Assembly (NCBI GenBank): GCA_039927975.1
Contig: JBDSTZ010000626.1
Coordinates: 1-11,705 of the forward strand
Direction: 5' to 3'
Length of the DNA: 11,705 nt
From: JBDSTZ01 sp039927975
GTDB taxonomy: Bacteria; Pseudomonadota; Gammaproteobacteria; Burkholderiales; Burkholderiaceae_D
Shown here one piece after another: positions 1 through 5,793 of the stretch. The notes under the pieces were generated by a model that saw nothing but the letters and a program-made list of their open reading frames with translations, made no database searches and was not told where the DNA came from. How positions within the stretch are numbered: position 1 is the stretch's first letter; each line of letters starts with the position of its first letter. The position numbers and the translations under genes were made by a program.

Positions 1-54
1 CTTGTCCTCGTGGGACAGTTGCGTGAGATTGAGACGGGGGGGTTTCGGCGGCAT
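1..54 (-). CDS. IS66-type transposase (TnpC), N-terminal 18 codons only
   Basis: The minus strand reads MPPKPPRLNLTQLSHEDK from an ATG at 54-52 and runs off the window edge. The pattern of a short basic/proline start followed by LNL-x-LSH-x-(E/D)K resembles the first residues of IS66-family DDE transposases, ahead of their coiled-coil/leucine-zipper segment. No strong Shine-Dalgarno sequence precedes the ATG. A second ATG at 62-60 is in another frame and leads nowhere. The identification rests on 18 residues plus the GTAA-type end at 126, so it is suggestive rather than secure. Whether the rest of the gene is intact cannot be seen. Confidence 0.5.
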   Translation of the reverse strand, partial: MPPKPPRLNLTQLSHEDK

Positions 55-126
55 GACGACATGATGCGGTAATTGCCAATTGTTTACAACTGTTGATTGA
101 CCTGTTCACTCAGGCTGAATAGTTAC
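1..126 (-). mobile_element. IS66-family insertion sequence, left-over or entering end
   Basis: Read on the minus strand, the element would end with 5'-GTAACTATTCAGCC (126 down to 113), followed by about 70 bases of leader and then the transposase start at 54. IS66-family inverted repeats are known to begin with GTAA, which fits. The end assignment is supported independently: similarity between the flanking DNA and a second copy of the same segment near 1240 starts right at 127. The other end and the second inverted repeat lie outside the window, so the terminus and the usual 8-bp target duplication cannot be confirmed. No tnpA or tnpB lies between the end and the transposase, so this would be the transposase-only type of IS66 element. 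Confidence 0.55.
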
Positions 127-325
127 CGAGGAACCAAGGGGACGATAAGGTTGCTTGGATTTCCGTCCCACCGCAGTGCAACAACATCAACCGATGCAAA
201 ATCAGCGGCGCAACATCGTCCCCACCTAACCCACGGGATGAATACCCCGCTACAAACCTTTCCACCTTGGTTGAAAAGCCGGATCCTCAATCCGCTCCAC
301 GATACATACCGCGCGCGAGAAACCC
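127..325 (+). pseudogene. Relic coding segment, copy A (start cut off by IS end)
   Basis: One frame here reads about RNQGDDKVAWISVPPQCNN and stays open to a TGA at 326-328. It matches, in the same frame, segments after each of the two downstream lipoprotein genes (GDKGSWLSAP near 1258-1290; GDKVSWISVP near 2371-2400). Many differences between copies fall at third codon positions (GAT/GAC, TCC/TCG, CCA/CCG), which suggests the segment was once under selection as protein. No start codon or Shine-Dalgarno sequence survives, and the 5' part ends abruptly at the IS66-like terminus. It also serves as the upstream region of the first lipoprotein gene. The function of the original product is unknown. 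Confidence 0.45.
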
Positions 326-1186
326 CTGAAAACTATAGCCTTCTCAGTTTCATTTCTCCTATCACTTCCGGGGTGCACAAACACCAATGAAACGGATACC
401 ATCAACATCAATCCCAATATGGTCAAACTCGGCGAATCTGGCTCTACGCTAAAAAAACGACTAGCGCCCAAGGTAAAACTGGAAGCGCATCCCGCCGGAA
501 TCGATTTTTTAACGCTGGATTGGAGCATAAAAAACCCACAAACCGTTACGTTTGAACATGGAAAATCATCGCTAAGAATAGACAAGTTTCTTAGTGTTTT
601 AGCAACTCAAGATCACGATTTCGCAATAGAGGGAATTTTCGAAATCAACGTTAGTTGCACACTATCGGCAACCGACTTTCTTGAACATGAGCAAGCAAGG
701 CTCTTGTTAACGAATCCGTTGAAAAACGCACTCAGACATGGCTCGAGAGCGGTCATCCCCAGGCATCTTCCTCGCATACATGCTCGAGACCTGTACCAAT
801 ATCAATTTTCGACCCACTCCTATGTTCCCCAAGATGCCAACTATGTACCCACAGCTGAAGAATGGTTGCAACTTCCCGGCAATACAACATGGGAACTCTA
901 TGCAGACCGCGTTTTTCTATCCATTAATATCGATCGTCACCAATCAAAAGCGGACAAGTCGACCCCAGACGTCTATCTAATTTCCTATAATTTTCAGAGC
1001 GAGAACAACTATTACAGGGGCAATGTCGCGGATGAATTCCGGACGAAGTGGCTTAGCAAATTGGCTTCATCGCTTGTCACCGTAGCCGAACAGCGAGCAA
1101 AGCGAGAAGCTGAAGTGCGGGCGCTAGGAATTCCGGTCGATGAAGAGTATGTTGACCCGACGCTGCCAACAACGGTATCAAGGTGA
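326..1186 (+). CDS. Putative lipoprotein, copy 1 of a tandem pair (start codon uncertain)
   Basis: This is a paralogue of the gene at 1440-2300, about two-thirds identical by eye along its whole length, including the shared EHGKSSL, PTAEEWL, ENNYYRG and KREAEVRALGIP motifs. The frame is open back to 275. From a CTG at 326 it encodes LKTIAFSVSFLLSLPGC, a lipoprotein signal peptide with LPGC as lipobox, and gives 286 residues, exactly the length of copy 2. The ATG of copy 2 is replaced here by CTG. The first in-frame ATG is at 419, which would give a 255-residue protein without any signal peptide. So the gene either uses a rare CTG start or has lost its export signal. The family is not one I can name with a function: a secreted or outer-membrane-anchored protein if the signal is used. 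Base composition is clearly more AT-rich than the genes after 5300. Confidence 0.7.
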   Translation: MKTIAFSVSFLLSLPGCTNTNETDTININPNMVKLGESGSTLKKRLAPKVKLEAHPAGIDFLTLDWSIKNPQTVTFEHGKSSLRIDKFLSVLATQDHDFAIEGIFEINVSCTLSATDFLEHEQARLLLTNPLKNALRHGSRAVIPRHLPRIHARDLYQYQFSTHSYVPQDANYVPTAEEWLQLPGNTTWELYADRVFLSINIDRHQSKADKSTPDVYLISYNFQSENNYYRGNVADEFRTKWLSKLASSLVTVAEQRAKREAEVRALGIPVDEEYVDPTLPTTVSR

Positions 1187-1439
1187 AGTCTATGAGGATG
1201 GAACGCGCCTTCGCCAGCTTAATTTGTACGCCAGCCGTCGATGCGAGGAACCGTGGCAAGTGGGCGATAAGGGCTCATGGCTATCGGCCCCGCCCAGTGC
1301 AAATACATCGAGCGAAGCGGCGTCAGCTACACAACATCCGCCCCAGCTAAACCACAAGATCAATCCCGCGACACAAAATATTTGGTTGAAATTCCCGATC
1401 CTAAATTGAGTGCACGATACATTCCGCATGCGAGTAACC
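1187..1439 (+). pseudogene. Relic coding segment, copy B, between the lipoprotein genes
   Basis: This is the middle copy of the segment seen at 127-325 and 2301-2470. In the homologous frame it reads VYEDGTRLRQLNLYASRR, then WQVGDKGSWLSAPP, and stays open to a TGA at 1407-1409. This frame could start at ATG 1140 or 1149 inside the end of the preceding lipoprotein gene, giving an overlapping product of up to 89 residues. The equivalent frame of copy C has a TAA (in the codon run before GGT AAG ATC), so that overlap is not conserved. From about 1300 on it aligns with the DNA upstream of copy 1 of the lipoprotein gene, so gene plus segment were duplicated as one unit of roughly 1.1 kb. A decayed ORF is the likeliest reading; expression of the overlapping ORF is possible. 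Confidence 0.4.
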
Positions 1440-2300
1440 ATGAAAACAATAGTCTTCTCAGTATCATTCCTGCTATCAGTTTCGGCATGCACAAAAACCA
1501 ATGAAGAGAATATTAGGAGCACCGAACCCAATATCGTGAAAATAGGCGAAAGTGGCGCCGAACTGCAAAAAAGACTACAACCTAAGATCAAATTGGACGC
1601 CCATCCCGCTGGCATCCATTTTTACAAGATGAACTGGGGCATAAAAAACTCACAAACTGTCACCTTCGAACATGGAAAATCATCGCTAAAAATCGACCAC
1701 TGCCTGAGTTTGCTCGCATCTCAAGATGAGGTTTTCTCAAAAGAAGGAATTTCGGAAATCGACGTTAATTGCGTACTAGCGACGACCGATTTGCTGCAAC
1801 ACGAGCAAGCAAGGCATTTATTTGAAGGACATTTGAAAAACGCTCTTAGTCATGGCTGGAGAGAAGTCATTCCCAGGTACCTTCCGCGAATACATGGTCA
1901 AGATATGTTGCAATATCAGTTTTCCAACGACACTTTTGTTACCCTGGATGCCAACTATATACCCACAGCTGAAGAATGGTTGAAACTTCGCAACAATACC
2001 TCTTGGGAACTCTATGCAAACGGGGTCTTTCTATCCATTCGTATCGATCGTTATCAACCAAAAGCTGTCAAGTCGACTCCAGACGCCTATATGATTTTCT
2101 ATAATTTTCAGAACGAGAACAATTATTACAGGGGCTTTGTCGAGAATGAATTTCGGACGGAGTGGCTTAGTAAACTAGCTTCAGCGCTGGTCCCTGAGGC
2201 CGAAGAGCGAGCAAAGCGAGAAGCTGAAGTGCGGGCGCTAGGAATTCCGATCGACGAAGGGTATGTTGACCCGCCCCTGCCAACAGCACTAACAAGGTAA
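1440..2300 (+). CDS. Putative lipoprotein, copy 2 of a tandem pair
   Basis: The 286-residue protein starts with MKTIVFSVSFLLSVSAC, a lysine followed by a hydrophobic stretch and the lipobox VSAC, so Cys17 should be lipidated by the Lgt/Lsp pathway. The mature part is soluble-looking, without further membrane segments, and ends in a charged stretch (AEERAKREAEVRALGIPIDE) and a YVDPPLP tail. I chose ATG 1440 because it begins the signal peptide directly; an upstream GTG at 1410 would add ten residues in front of it. The function is unknown. Tandem multicopy lipoproteins beside short relic ORFs recall immunity-type genes of interbacterial toxin loci, but no toxin or secretion gene is in the window, so this is only a hypothesis. 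It is AT-richer than the core genes downstream, pointing to transfer. Confidence 0.75.
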   Translation: MKTIVFSVSFLLSVSACTKTNEENIRSTEPNIVKIGESGAELQKRLQPKIKLDAHPAGIHFYKMNWGIKNSQTVTFEHGKSSLKIDHCLSLLASQDEVFSKEGISEIDVNCVLATTDLLQHEQARHLFEGHLKNALSHGWREVIPRYLPRIHGQDMLQYQFSNDTFVTLDANYIPTAEEWLKLRNNTSWELYANGVFLSIRIDRYQPKAVKSTPDAYMIFYNFQNENNYYRGFVENEFRTEWLSKLASALVPEAEERAKREAEVRALGIPIDEGYVDPPLPTALTR

Positions 2301-2470
2301 GATCTGCGGGGCGGACGTAAGCCCGGGCCCACTTTGCACGCTCGGTTACTGCTGGAAGGGAACATGCCAAGTCGGCGACAAGGTTTCATGGATTTCGGTC
2401 CCGCTCCAGCGCATCCGCATTAACCAACCCGAAGTCAAGCGCCCCACACCGAACCCACCTAACCCACGGA
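2301..2470 (+). pseudogene. Relic coding segment, copy C
   Basis: This third copy of the segment follows the second lipoprotein gene. The conserved frame reads ICGADVSPGPLCTLGYCW, then CQVGDKVSWISVPLQRIRIN, and stays open past 2470, but there is no ATG, GTG or TTG in its first 60 codons and a TAA closes it upstream. It shares 15 identical bases (CCACCTAACCCACGG) with copy A near 225-239, where copy B has diverged, so the three copies did not arise in one recent event. Similarity to the other copies stops near 2470, just before the DnaA-box module begins. No third lipoprotein gene follows. The original protein family is not recognised. Confidence 0.4.
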
Positions 2471-2481
2471 TTTCATTCACC

Positions 2482-2693
2482 TTTTCCCGATATCCCCAAG
2501 AACTGTGGATAACTTTGTGGATAAGGCACTCTTGACAAGCCGGAAGCCCAGTATTTGCGCGGGTTTCGACATTTTGCCCGTTCTAGAGGCAAAAAATTAT
2601 ATGAACGAAATCAATCACTTAGGCTAACCCGTGCAAGTGGATTTCGACACCACATCAGAAAAATCCTACAAATTCGCCTCGCGGGGGATAACC
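2482..2693. repeat. DnaA-box module, copy 1 (noncoding, about 210 bp)
   Basis: The module contains two perfect DnaA boxes on the minus strand (TTATCCACA read at 2512-2504 and 2524-2516), starting 12 bp apart. The whole stretch aligns with 5021-5225 with short identical blocks throughout, including a shared CTTGACA, GCGGGTTTC, GAGGCAA and a terminal ATAACC. In this copy the outer boxes seen in copy 2 have decayed (ATATCCCCA at the left, GGGGGATAA at the right). No reading frame is conserved between the copies. It sits between the end of the lipoprotein island and the 3' end of the helicase gene. Confidence 0.65.
2504..2524 (-). promoter_or_regulatory. Pair of perfect DnaA boxes
   Basis: TGTGGATAA occurs at 2504-2512 and again at 2516-2524, each the exact reverse complement of the DnaA consensus TTATCCACA, in the same orientation with a CTT spacer. 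The boxes themselves are certain; binding by DnaA is inferred from the consensus only. Confidence 0.7.
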
Positions 2694-2758
2694 TTGTCTT
2701 CCTGCGCCTAAAATCGCGATCCTCTGCCCACAACTGTCGACAAAACGCTGCCAACGGG

Positions 2759-4861
2759 CTACTTCCAGGCATTCCTTGCCCGGTCGCGCACCAGCATCCG
2801 TATGCTGTCCGGCATCGGCTTCTTGCTTTTGGCTGTCTCCGCGTCCATCCATACCGTCTCGTCAAAATGCTTGAGCATCGCCGGGCTGATGAAGCGCGAG
2901 CGCGCCGCATACACGTGACGGTCGCCCATCTGCGCCTGTTGCTTGATGAAGAATCGGTTCGGCACCACCAGGTGCAAGTGCTCCTTGGCACGCGTCATGG
3001 CCACGTACAGCAAGCGCCGCTCTTCCTCGATATCGGCCGCATTCCCCGTCGCCATGTCCGACGGAATGCACCCATCGACCACATTGAGCACGTGCACCGA
3101 CTTCCACTCCTGCCCTTTTGACGAATGGATGGTCGACAGGATCACGTAATCCTCGTCCAGCAGCGGCGGCCCGGCGCGGTCGCTGGTCGCTTCCGGCGGA
3201 TCCAGCGTGATCTCGGCCAGAAAGGTTTCACGCGAGCCGTAGCCGCCCGCCAGCTGCGCCAATTGCTCGACATCCGCCACGCGCACTTGCGCGTCATCGT
3301 GCATGCGTTCCAAATGCGGCAGATACCAGTTCTTGACCAGCTCGATATCGGCCGGCCAGCGCAAACCCGGGGTGCGCAGGGCGCGGTACAAGGTCACGAA
3401 TTCTTGCCAGTCGCCTCCACTCTTGCCCGGCGCCGCGAACTGTTCGACCGCCATCACCGGCTCCGCCGCCTCACTCACCGCGTCCAGCAACTTGCTCGCC
3501 GTCGCCGGTCCAATGCCAGGAATTAACTGGGCAACGCGAAACCCCGCCATCCGCCCGTTCGGGTTCTGCGCGAAGCGCAACACCGCCAGCACGTCCTTGA
3601 TATGCGACGCTTCCAGAAACTTCAGACCACCGAATTTGACGAAGGGAATATTGCGCCGCATGAGTTCAAGTTCCAGCGCCGCACTATGGCTGGCCGCCCG
3701 AAACAACACCGCCTGCGAGATGAGCGCGATGCCGCTTTCGCGGTGCTCGAGGATGCGATTGCACACCCAGCGCGCCTGCTCGGCCTCGTCAGGAATCAGC
3801 ACCAGTTGCGGCAGCGCGGTCGACACCTTGTCGGTCCAGAGGGTCTTCGCATGGCGCTCCAGCGCAGCCGCGATCACCGCGTTCGACGCGTCCAGAATCG
3901 GCTGGGTCGAACGGTAATTGCGGTCCAGCGTAATCGTCTGCACAGGCTGCGAAAACTGCTTGGGGAAATCGAGAATGTTGCGTACTGTGGCCCCGCGAAA
4001 CGAATAAATCGACTGGGCATCGTCCCCCACCACCATCACGCCCCTGCCGTCCGGCTTCATGCCGGTGATGATGGCCGCCTGCAGCCGATTCGTATCCTGG
4101 TATTCATCGACCAGCACGTGGTCGAACATGCCGCCGATTTCAGCCCCCAGTTCAGGATCGGCCGCCATCTCGGACCAGAACAGCAGCAGGTCGTCGTAAT
4201 CGAGCACGTTCTGCTCTTGCTTGGCATCGACATAGGCGCCGAACAGAGTCTTCAGCTCGGCCTCCCATTCGCTACACCACGGAAATGTACTCTGCAGCAC
4301 CAGCGACAAGGGCTCCTGGCTGTTGACCACGCGCGAATAAATCGACAGGCAAGTGCCCTTGAGCGGAAATCGCTTCTGGGTCTGGGTCAGGCCGATCTCG
4401 TGCCGCACCAGGCCCATCAGGTCCTCCGAATCGCCGCGATCGTGAATCGTGAACGATTCTTCCAGCCCGATCCGCCCCGCGTATTCGCGCAGCAGGCGCG
4501 CGCCGATGCTGTGGAAGGTTCCCGCCCACGGCAGGCTGGTAATCGCCTGGCTGCTGTGGCCATTGCCCATAATCCGCTGCAACACGCCGCCAGAACGGTT
4601 GCTCATCTCGATCGCCGCGCGGCGGGAAAATGTCAGCAGCAGCATCCGCTGCGGATCGGCCCCGCTCATGATCAGGCGTGCCACCCGGTGCGCCAGCGTG
4701 TTGGTCTTGCCCGACCCTGCCCCGGCGATCACCAGCAGCGGCCGCGCGTCGCCCTGCGGCAAGCCGATGTCGTGCTCGACCGCGGCGCGCTGTTCGGTGT
4801 TCAGGCTGGCGAAGGGGTCGGCAGCGGCAATTGGCTCGGCAACAACAGACATCGATGGCAT
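2759..4861 (-). CDS. UvrD/Rep/PcrA-type ATP-dependent DNA helicase
   Basis: The 700-residue superfamily 1A 3'-5' DNA helicase has all signature motifs in order: Q motif NTEQRAA (21-27), Walker A GAGSGKT (47-53), motif II VDEYQD (251-256), motif III GDDAQSIYSFRGA (279-291), motif IV NYRST (315-319), an HhH-like PGIGPATASKLL stretch (448-459), motif V STIHSSKGQEW (576-586) and motif VI RRLLYVAMTRAKE (615-627). Such enzymes unwind DNA in repair and replication restart in the cytoplasm. The length is typical of the family, and every catalytic motif looks intact. The start at 4861 is the first ATG; Met4 (4852) is possible, and neither has a clear Shine-Dalgarno sequence. A LexA-like box over the promoter suggests SOS control, as known for E. 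coli uvrD. It is divergent from nothing close and lies alone between two DnaA-box modules. Burkholderiales often have several UvrD-like helicases, so I do not assign uvrD or rep. Confidence 0.93.
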   Translation of the reverse strand: MPSMSVVAEPIAAADPFASLNTEQRAAVEHDIGLPQGDARPLLVIAGAGSGKTNTLAHRVARLIMSGADPQRMLLLTFSRRAAIEMSNRSGGVLQRIMGNGHSSQAITSLPWAGTFHSIGARLLREYAGRIGLEESFTIHDRGDSEDLMGLVRHEIGLTQTQKRFPLKGTCLSIYSRVVNSQEPLSLVLQSTFPWCSEWEAELKTLFGAYVDAKQEQNVLDYDDLLLFWSEMAADPELGAEIGGMFDHVLVDEYQDTNRLQAAIITGMKPDGRGVMVVGDDAQSIYSFRGATVRNILDFPKQFSQPVQTITLDRNYRSTQPILDASNAVIAAALERHAKTLWTDKVSTALPQLVLIPDEAEQARWVCNRILEHRESGIALISQAVLFRAASHSAALELELMRRNIPFVKFGGLKFLEASHIKDVLAVLRFAQNPNGRMAGFRVAQLIPGIGPATASKLLDAVSEAAEPVMAVEQFAAPGKSGGDWQEFVTLYRALRTPGLRWPADIELVKNWYLPHLERMHDDAQVRVADVEQLAQLAGGYGSRETFLAEITLDPPEATSDRAGPPLLDEDYVILSTIHSSKGQEWKSVHVLNVVDGCIPSDMATGNAADIEEERRLLYVAMTRAKEHLHLVVPNRFFIKQQAQMGDRHVYAARSRFISPAMLKHFDETVWMDAETAKSKKPMPDSIRMLVRDRARNAWK

Positions 4862-4879
4862 TCAAATGAAGGAAGCCAT

Positions 4880-4899
4880 TACTGTACATTTACCCAGTA
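4880..4899. promoter_or_regulatory. LexA-like (SOS) box over helicase promoter
   Basis: TACTGTACATTTACCCAGTA fits the beta/gammaproteobacterial LexA pattern CTGT-N8-ACAG with one mismatch (CCAG), and its outer arms TACTG/CAGTA are a perfect inverted repeat. It lies 19-38 bp upstream of the helicase ATG and overlaps the putative -10 element and spacer of that gene, the usual place for LexA repression. Binding is inferred from the match. Confidence 0.5.
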
Positions 4900-4910
4900 T
4901 TCGATGGCAA
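4881..4910 (-). promoter_or_regulatory. Sigma-70-like promoter of the helicase gene
   Basis: On the minus strand TTGCCA (4910-4905, five of six matches to -35) is followed after 18 bp by TACAGT (4886-4881, four of six matches to -10). Transcription would begin near 4874, about 13 bases ahead of the ATG. The element lies inside the LexA-like box, which strengthens both assignments, but the -10 is only moderate. Confidence 0.35.
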
Positions 4911-5020
4911 GAACATTCCCGCGTTTCCGCACAATTTCCCGCACGGAAATGGCGCAAGCGTGCCTGCGAATTGTGATAGCTTGACCCGAAACGGCGCTAA
5001 GTAGCCGTATTTAAAGCGCT

Positions 5021-5225
5021 TTTTCAGATATCCACAATCAGTGTGGATAACTTTGTGGATAAGCCCCGCTTGACACAGCGCAAGCCTGTACTGATGCGGG
5101 TTTCAACAAAATGCCCATTACTGAGGCAATAAAATAAGCCTTTAAAATCAGTCACTTGAAAACCGTAACGGGATGCACCAAAAAAATCCGTCGAAAAATC
5201 TTTCGCGCATTTTTTGTGAATAACC
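5021..5225. repeat. DnaA-box module, copy 2 (noncoding, about 205 bp)
   Basis: The second copy of the module at 2482-2693, in the same orientation, is the better preserved one. It carries ATATCCACA at 5028-5036 (one mismatch to the DnaA consensus, plus strand), perfect boxes at 5042-5050 and 5054-5062 (minus strand), and TGTGAATAA at 5215-5223, the reverse complement of TTATTCACA, which also meets the TTATNCACA consensus. TATCCACA/TGTGGATA form a perfect 8-bp inverted repeat around a five-base loop (5029-5049). The right third is AT-rich with A and T tracts. Positions 4911-5020 and 5226-5349 on either side show no gene. Confidence 0.65.
5042..5062 (-). promoter_or_regulatory. Pair of perfect DnaA boxes
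   Basis: TGTGGATAA at 5042-5050 and 5054-5062, same orientation and same CTT spacer as the pair at 2504-2524. A near-consensus box in the opposite orientation directly precedes them (5028-5036) and a fourth one follows at 5215-5223. Confidence 0.7.
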
Positions 5226-5349
5226 ACTAAACGGCAGAGTTATGCAAGGTGCCTGATTCGATATCTTTTCGACATCGAATGGCCCGTGCGCGGGGCGATT
5301 CGATCCGCCCGCAAAACGGGTCACCCGGCCAAATGCGAAAGGTGGCGCG

Positions 5350-5577
5350 TCAGATCGCCGATGGTGTGCGGCGCCGGTTCGGCTCGAGCAGCACCCGTTC
5401 GATCACCTGCGGATCGATATCGTGCGCCTTGAGATATTCGAGCGCGGAGCGGGTGTTCCCACTTTCCTGCACCGAGATGCCGTGATTGACGATGTCCCGG
5501 CGCCGCCCGTCGCGCCGTTCATATTGAGGCGCCGCCTGGAGCAGCAGCGCCGTTTGCTGGTGGGTAGATTGTGTCAT
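5350..5577 (-). CDS. Conserved-looking small hypothetical protein (75 aa)
   Basis: The 75-residue soluble protein starts MTQSTHQQTALLLQAAPQYE and carries a basic stretch ERRDGRRRD (20-28) followed by a SGNTRSALEYLKAHDIDPQVIERVLLEP core (about 39-66) predicted helical, ending in basic NRRR. No Cys, membrane segment or signal peptide is present. A promoter-like TTGACT-16-GATACT lies 45-72 bp upstream and a weak GGA Shine-Dalgarno six bases before the ATG, which makes it a better gene than the antisense frames. The SGNT-x-SA-x-EYL pattern resembles small uncharacterised proteins of Burkholderiales as far as I can recall; I know no function. It is divergent from the zinc-knuckle gene at 5794. Confidence 0.65.
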   Translation of the reverse strand: MTQSTHQQTALLLQAAPQYERRDGRRRDIVNHGISVQESGNTRSALEYLKAHDIDPQVIERVLLEPNRRRTPSAI

Positions 5578-5621
5578 CGCGATTCCATACCGAAGAGGAA
5601 AAGGGTGGTTCAGCGCTTAGG

Positions 5622-5649
5622 AGTATCCAACAATAACCCGCAAAGTCAA
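5622..5649 (-). promoter_or_regulatory. Sigma-70-like promoter of the 75-residue gene
   Basis: Minus strand TTGACT (5649-5644, five of six) and GATACT (5627-5622, four of six) with a 16-bp spacer. The expected transcript start near 5615 leaves a leader of about 38 bases before the ATG at 5577. Confidence 0.45.
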
Positions 5650-5725
5650 GGACGCTTTTTCAGCGCAACCCGCCAACTTTCACCGTCGCCACCAAGACGA
5701 ACGGCCCGCTCCGGCGCACCCGCAA

Positions 5726-5760
5726 ACGGCGCGCCGTCCGCCCGTCGGCGCGCCTAGAAT
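5726..5760 (+). promoter_or_regulatory. GGCGCGCC repeat pair next to a TAGAAT -10 box
   Basis: The palindromic octamer GGCGCGCC occurs at 5728-5735 (inside the 12-bp palindrome ACGGCGCGCCGT, 5726-5737) and again at 5747-5754, directly followed by TAGAAT (5755-5760, five of six matches to a -10 box). The -35 region contains no recognisable TTGACA. The pair could be an operator for the gene starting at 5794 or simply a GC-rich hairpin; the sequence does not decide. Confidence 0.3.
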
Positions 5761-5793
5761 GGGCTCCATCCCCTACCCGCAGCCGAGGCAATC

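Noticed and set aside
97..390. Plus-strand ORF of 97 codons across the IS end and segment A
   Set aside because: It runs across the IS boundary, in a frame different from the one conserved among the three relic copies.
1410..1439. GTG at 1410 as start of lipoprotein copy 2
   Set aside because: It would add ten charged residues before a signal peptide that begins properly at the ATG at 1440.
2532..2556. TTGACA in both DnaA-box modules (2532-2537 and 5070-5075) as a -35 promoter box
   Set aside because: No -10-like hexamer occurs 16-18 bp downstream in either copy.
3602..4984. Long plus-strand open frame (460 codons) opposite the helicase gene
   Set aside because: It is the antisense shadow of a gene with all helicase motifs, is rich in Arg/His/Gln as GC-rich shadows are, and matches no recognisable fold.
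2482..5225. The region as the chromosomal origin oriC
   Set aside because: No dnaA, dnaN or other origin-linked gene is present and each module has only two to four boxes; the origin is normally next to dnaA in this group.
5024..5227. Minus-strand ORF of 67 codons within the DnaA-box module
   Set aside because: It lies in a noncoding repeat; the second copy at 2482-2693 does not keep the frame.
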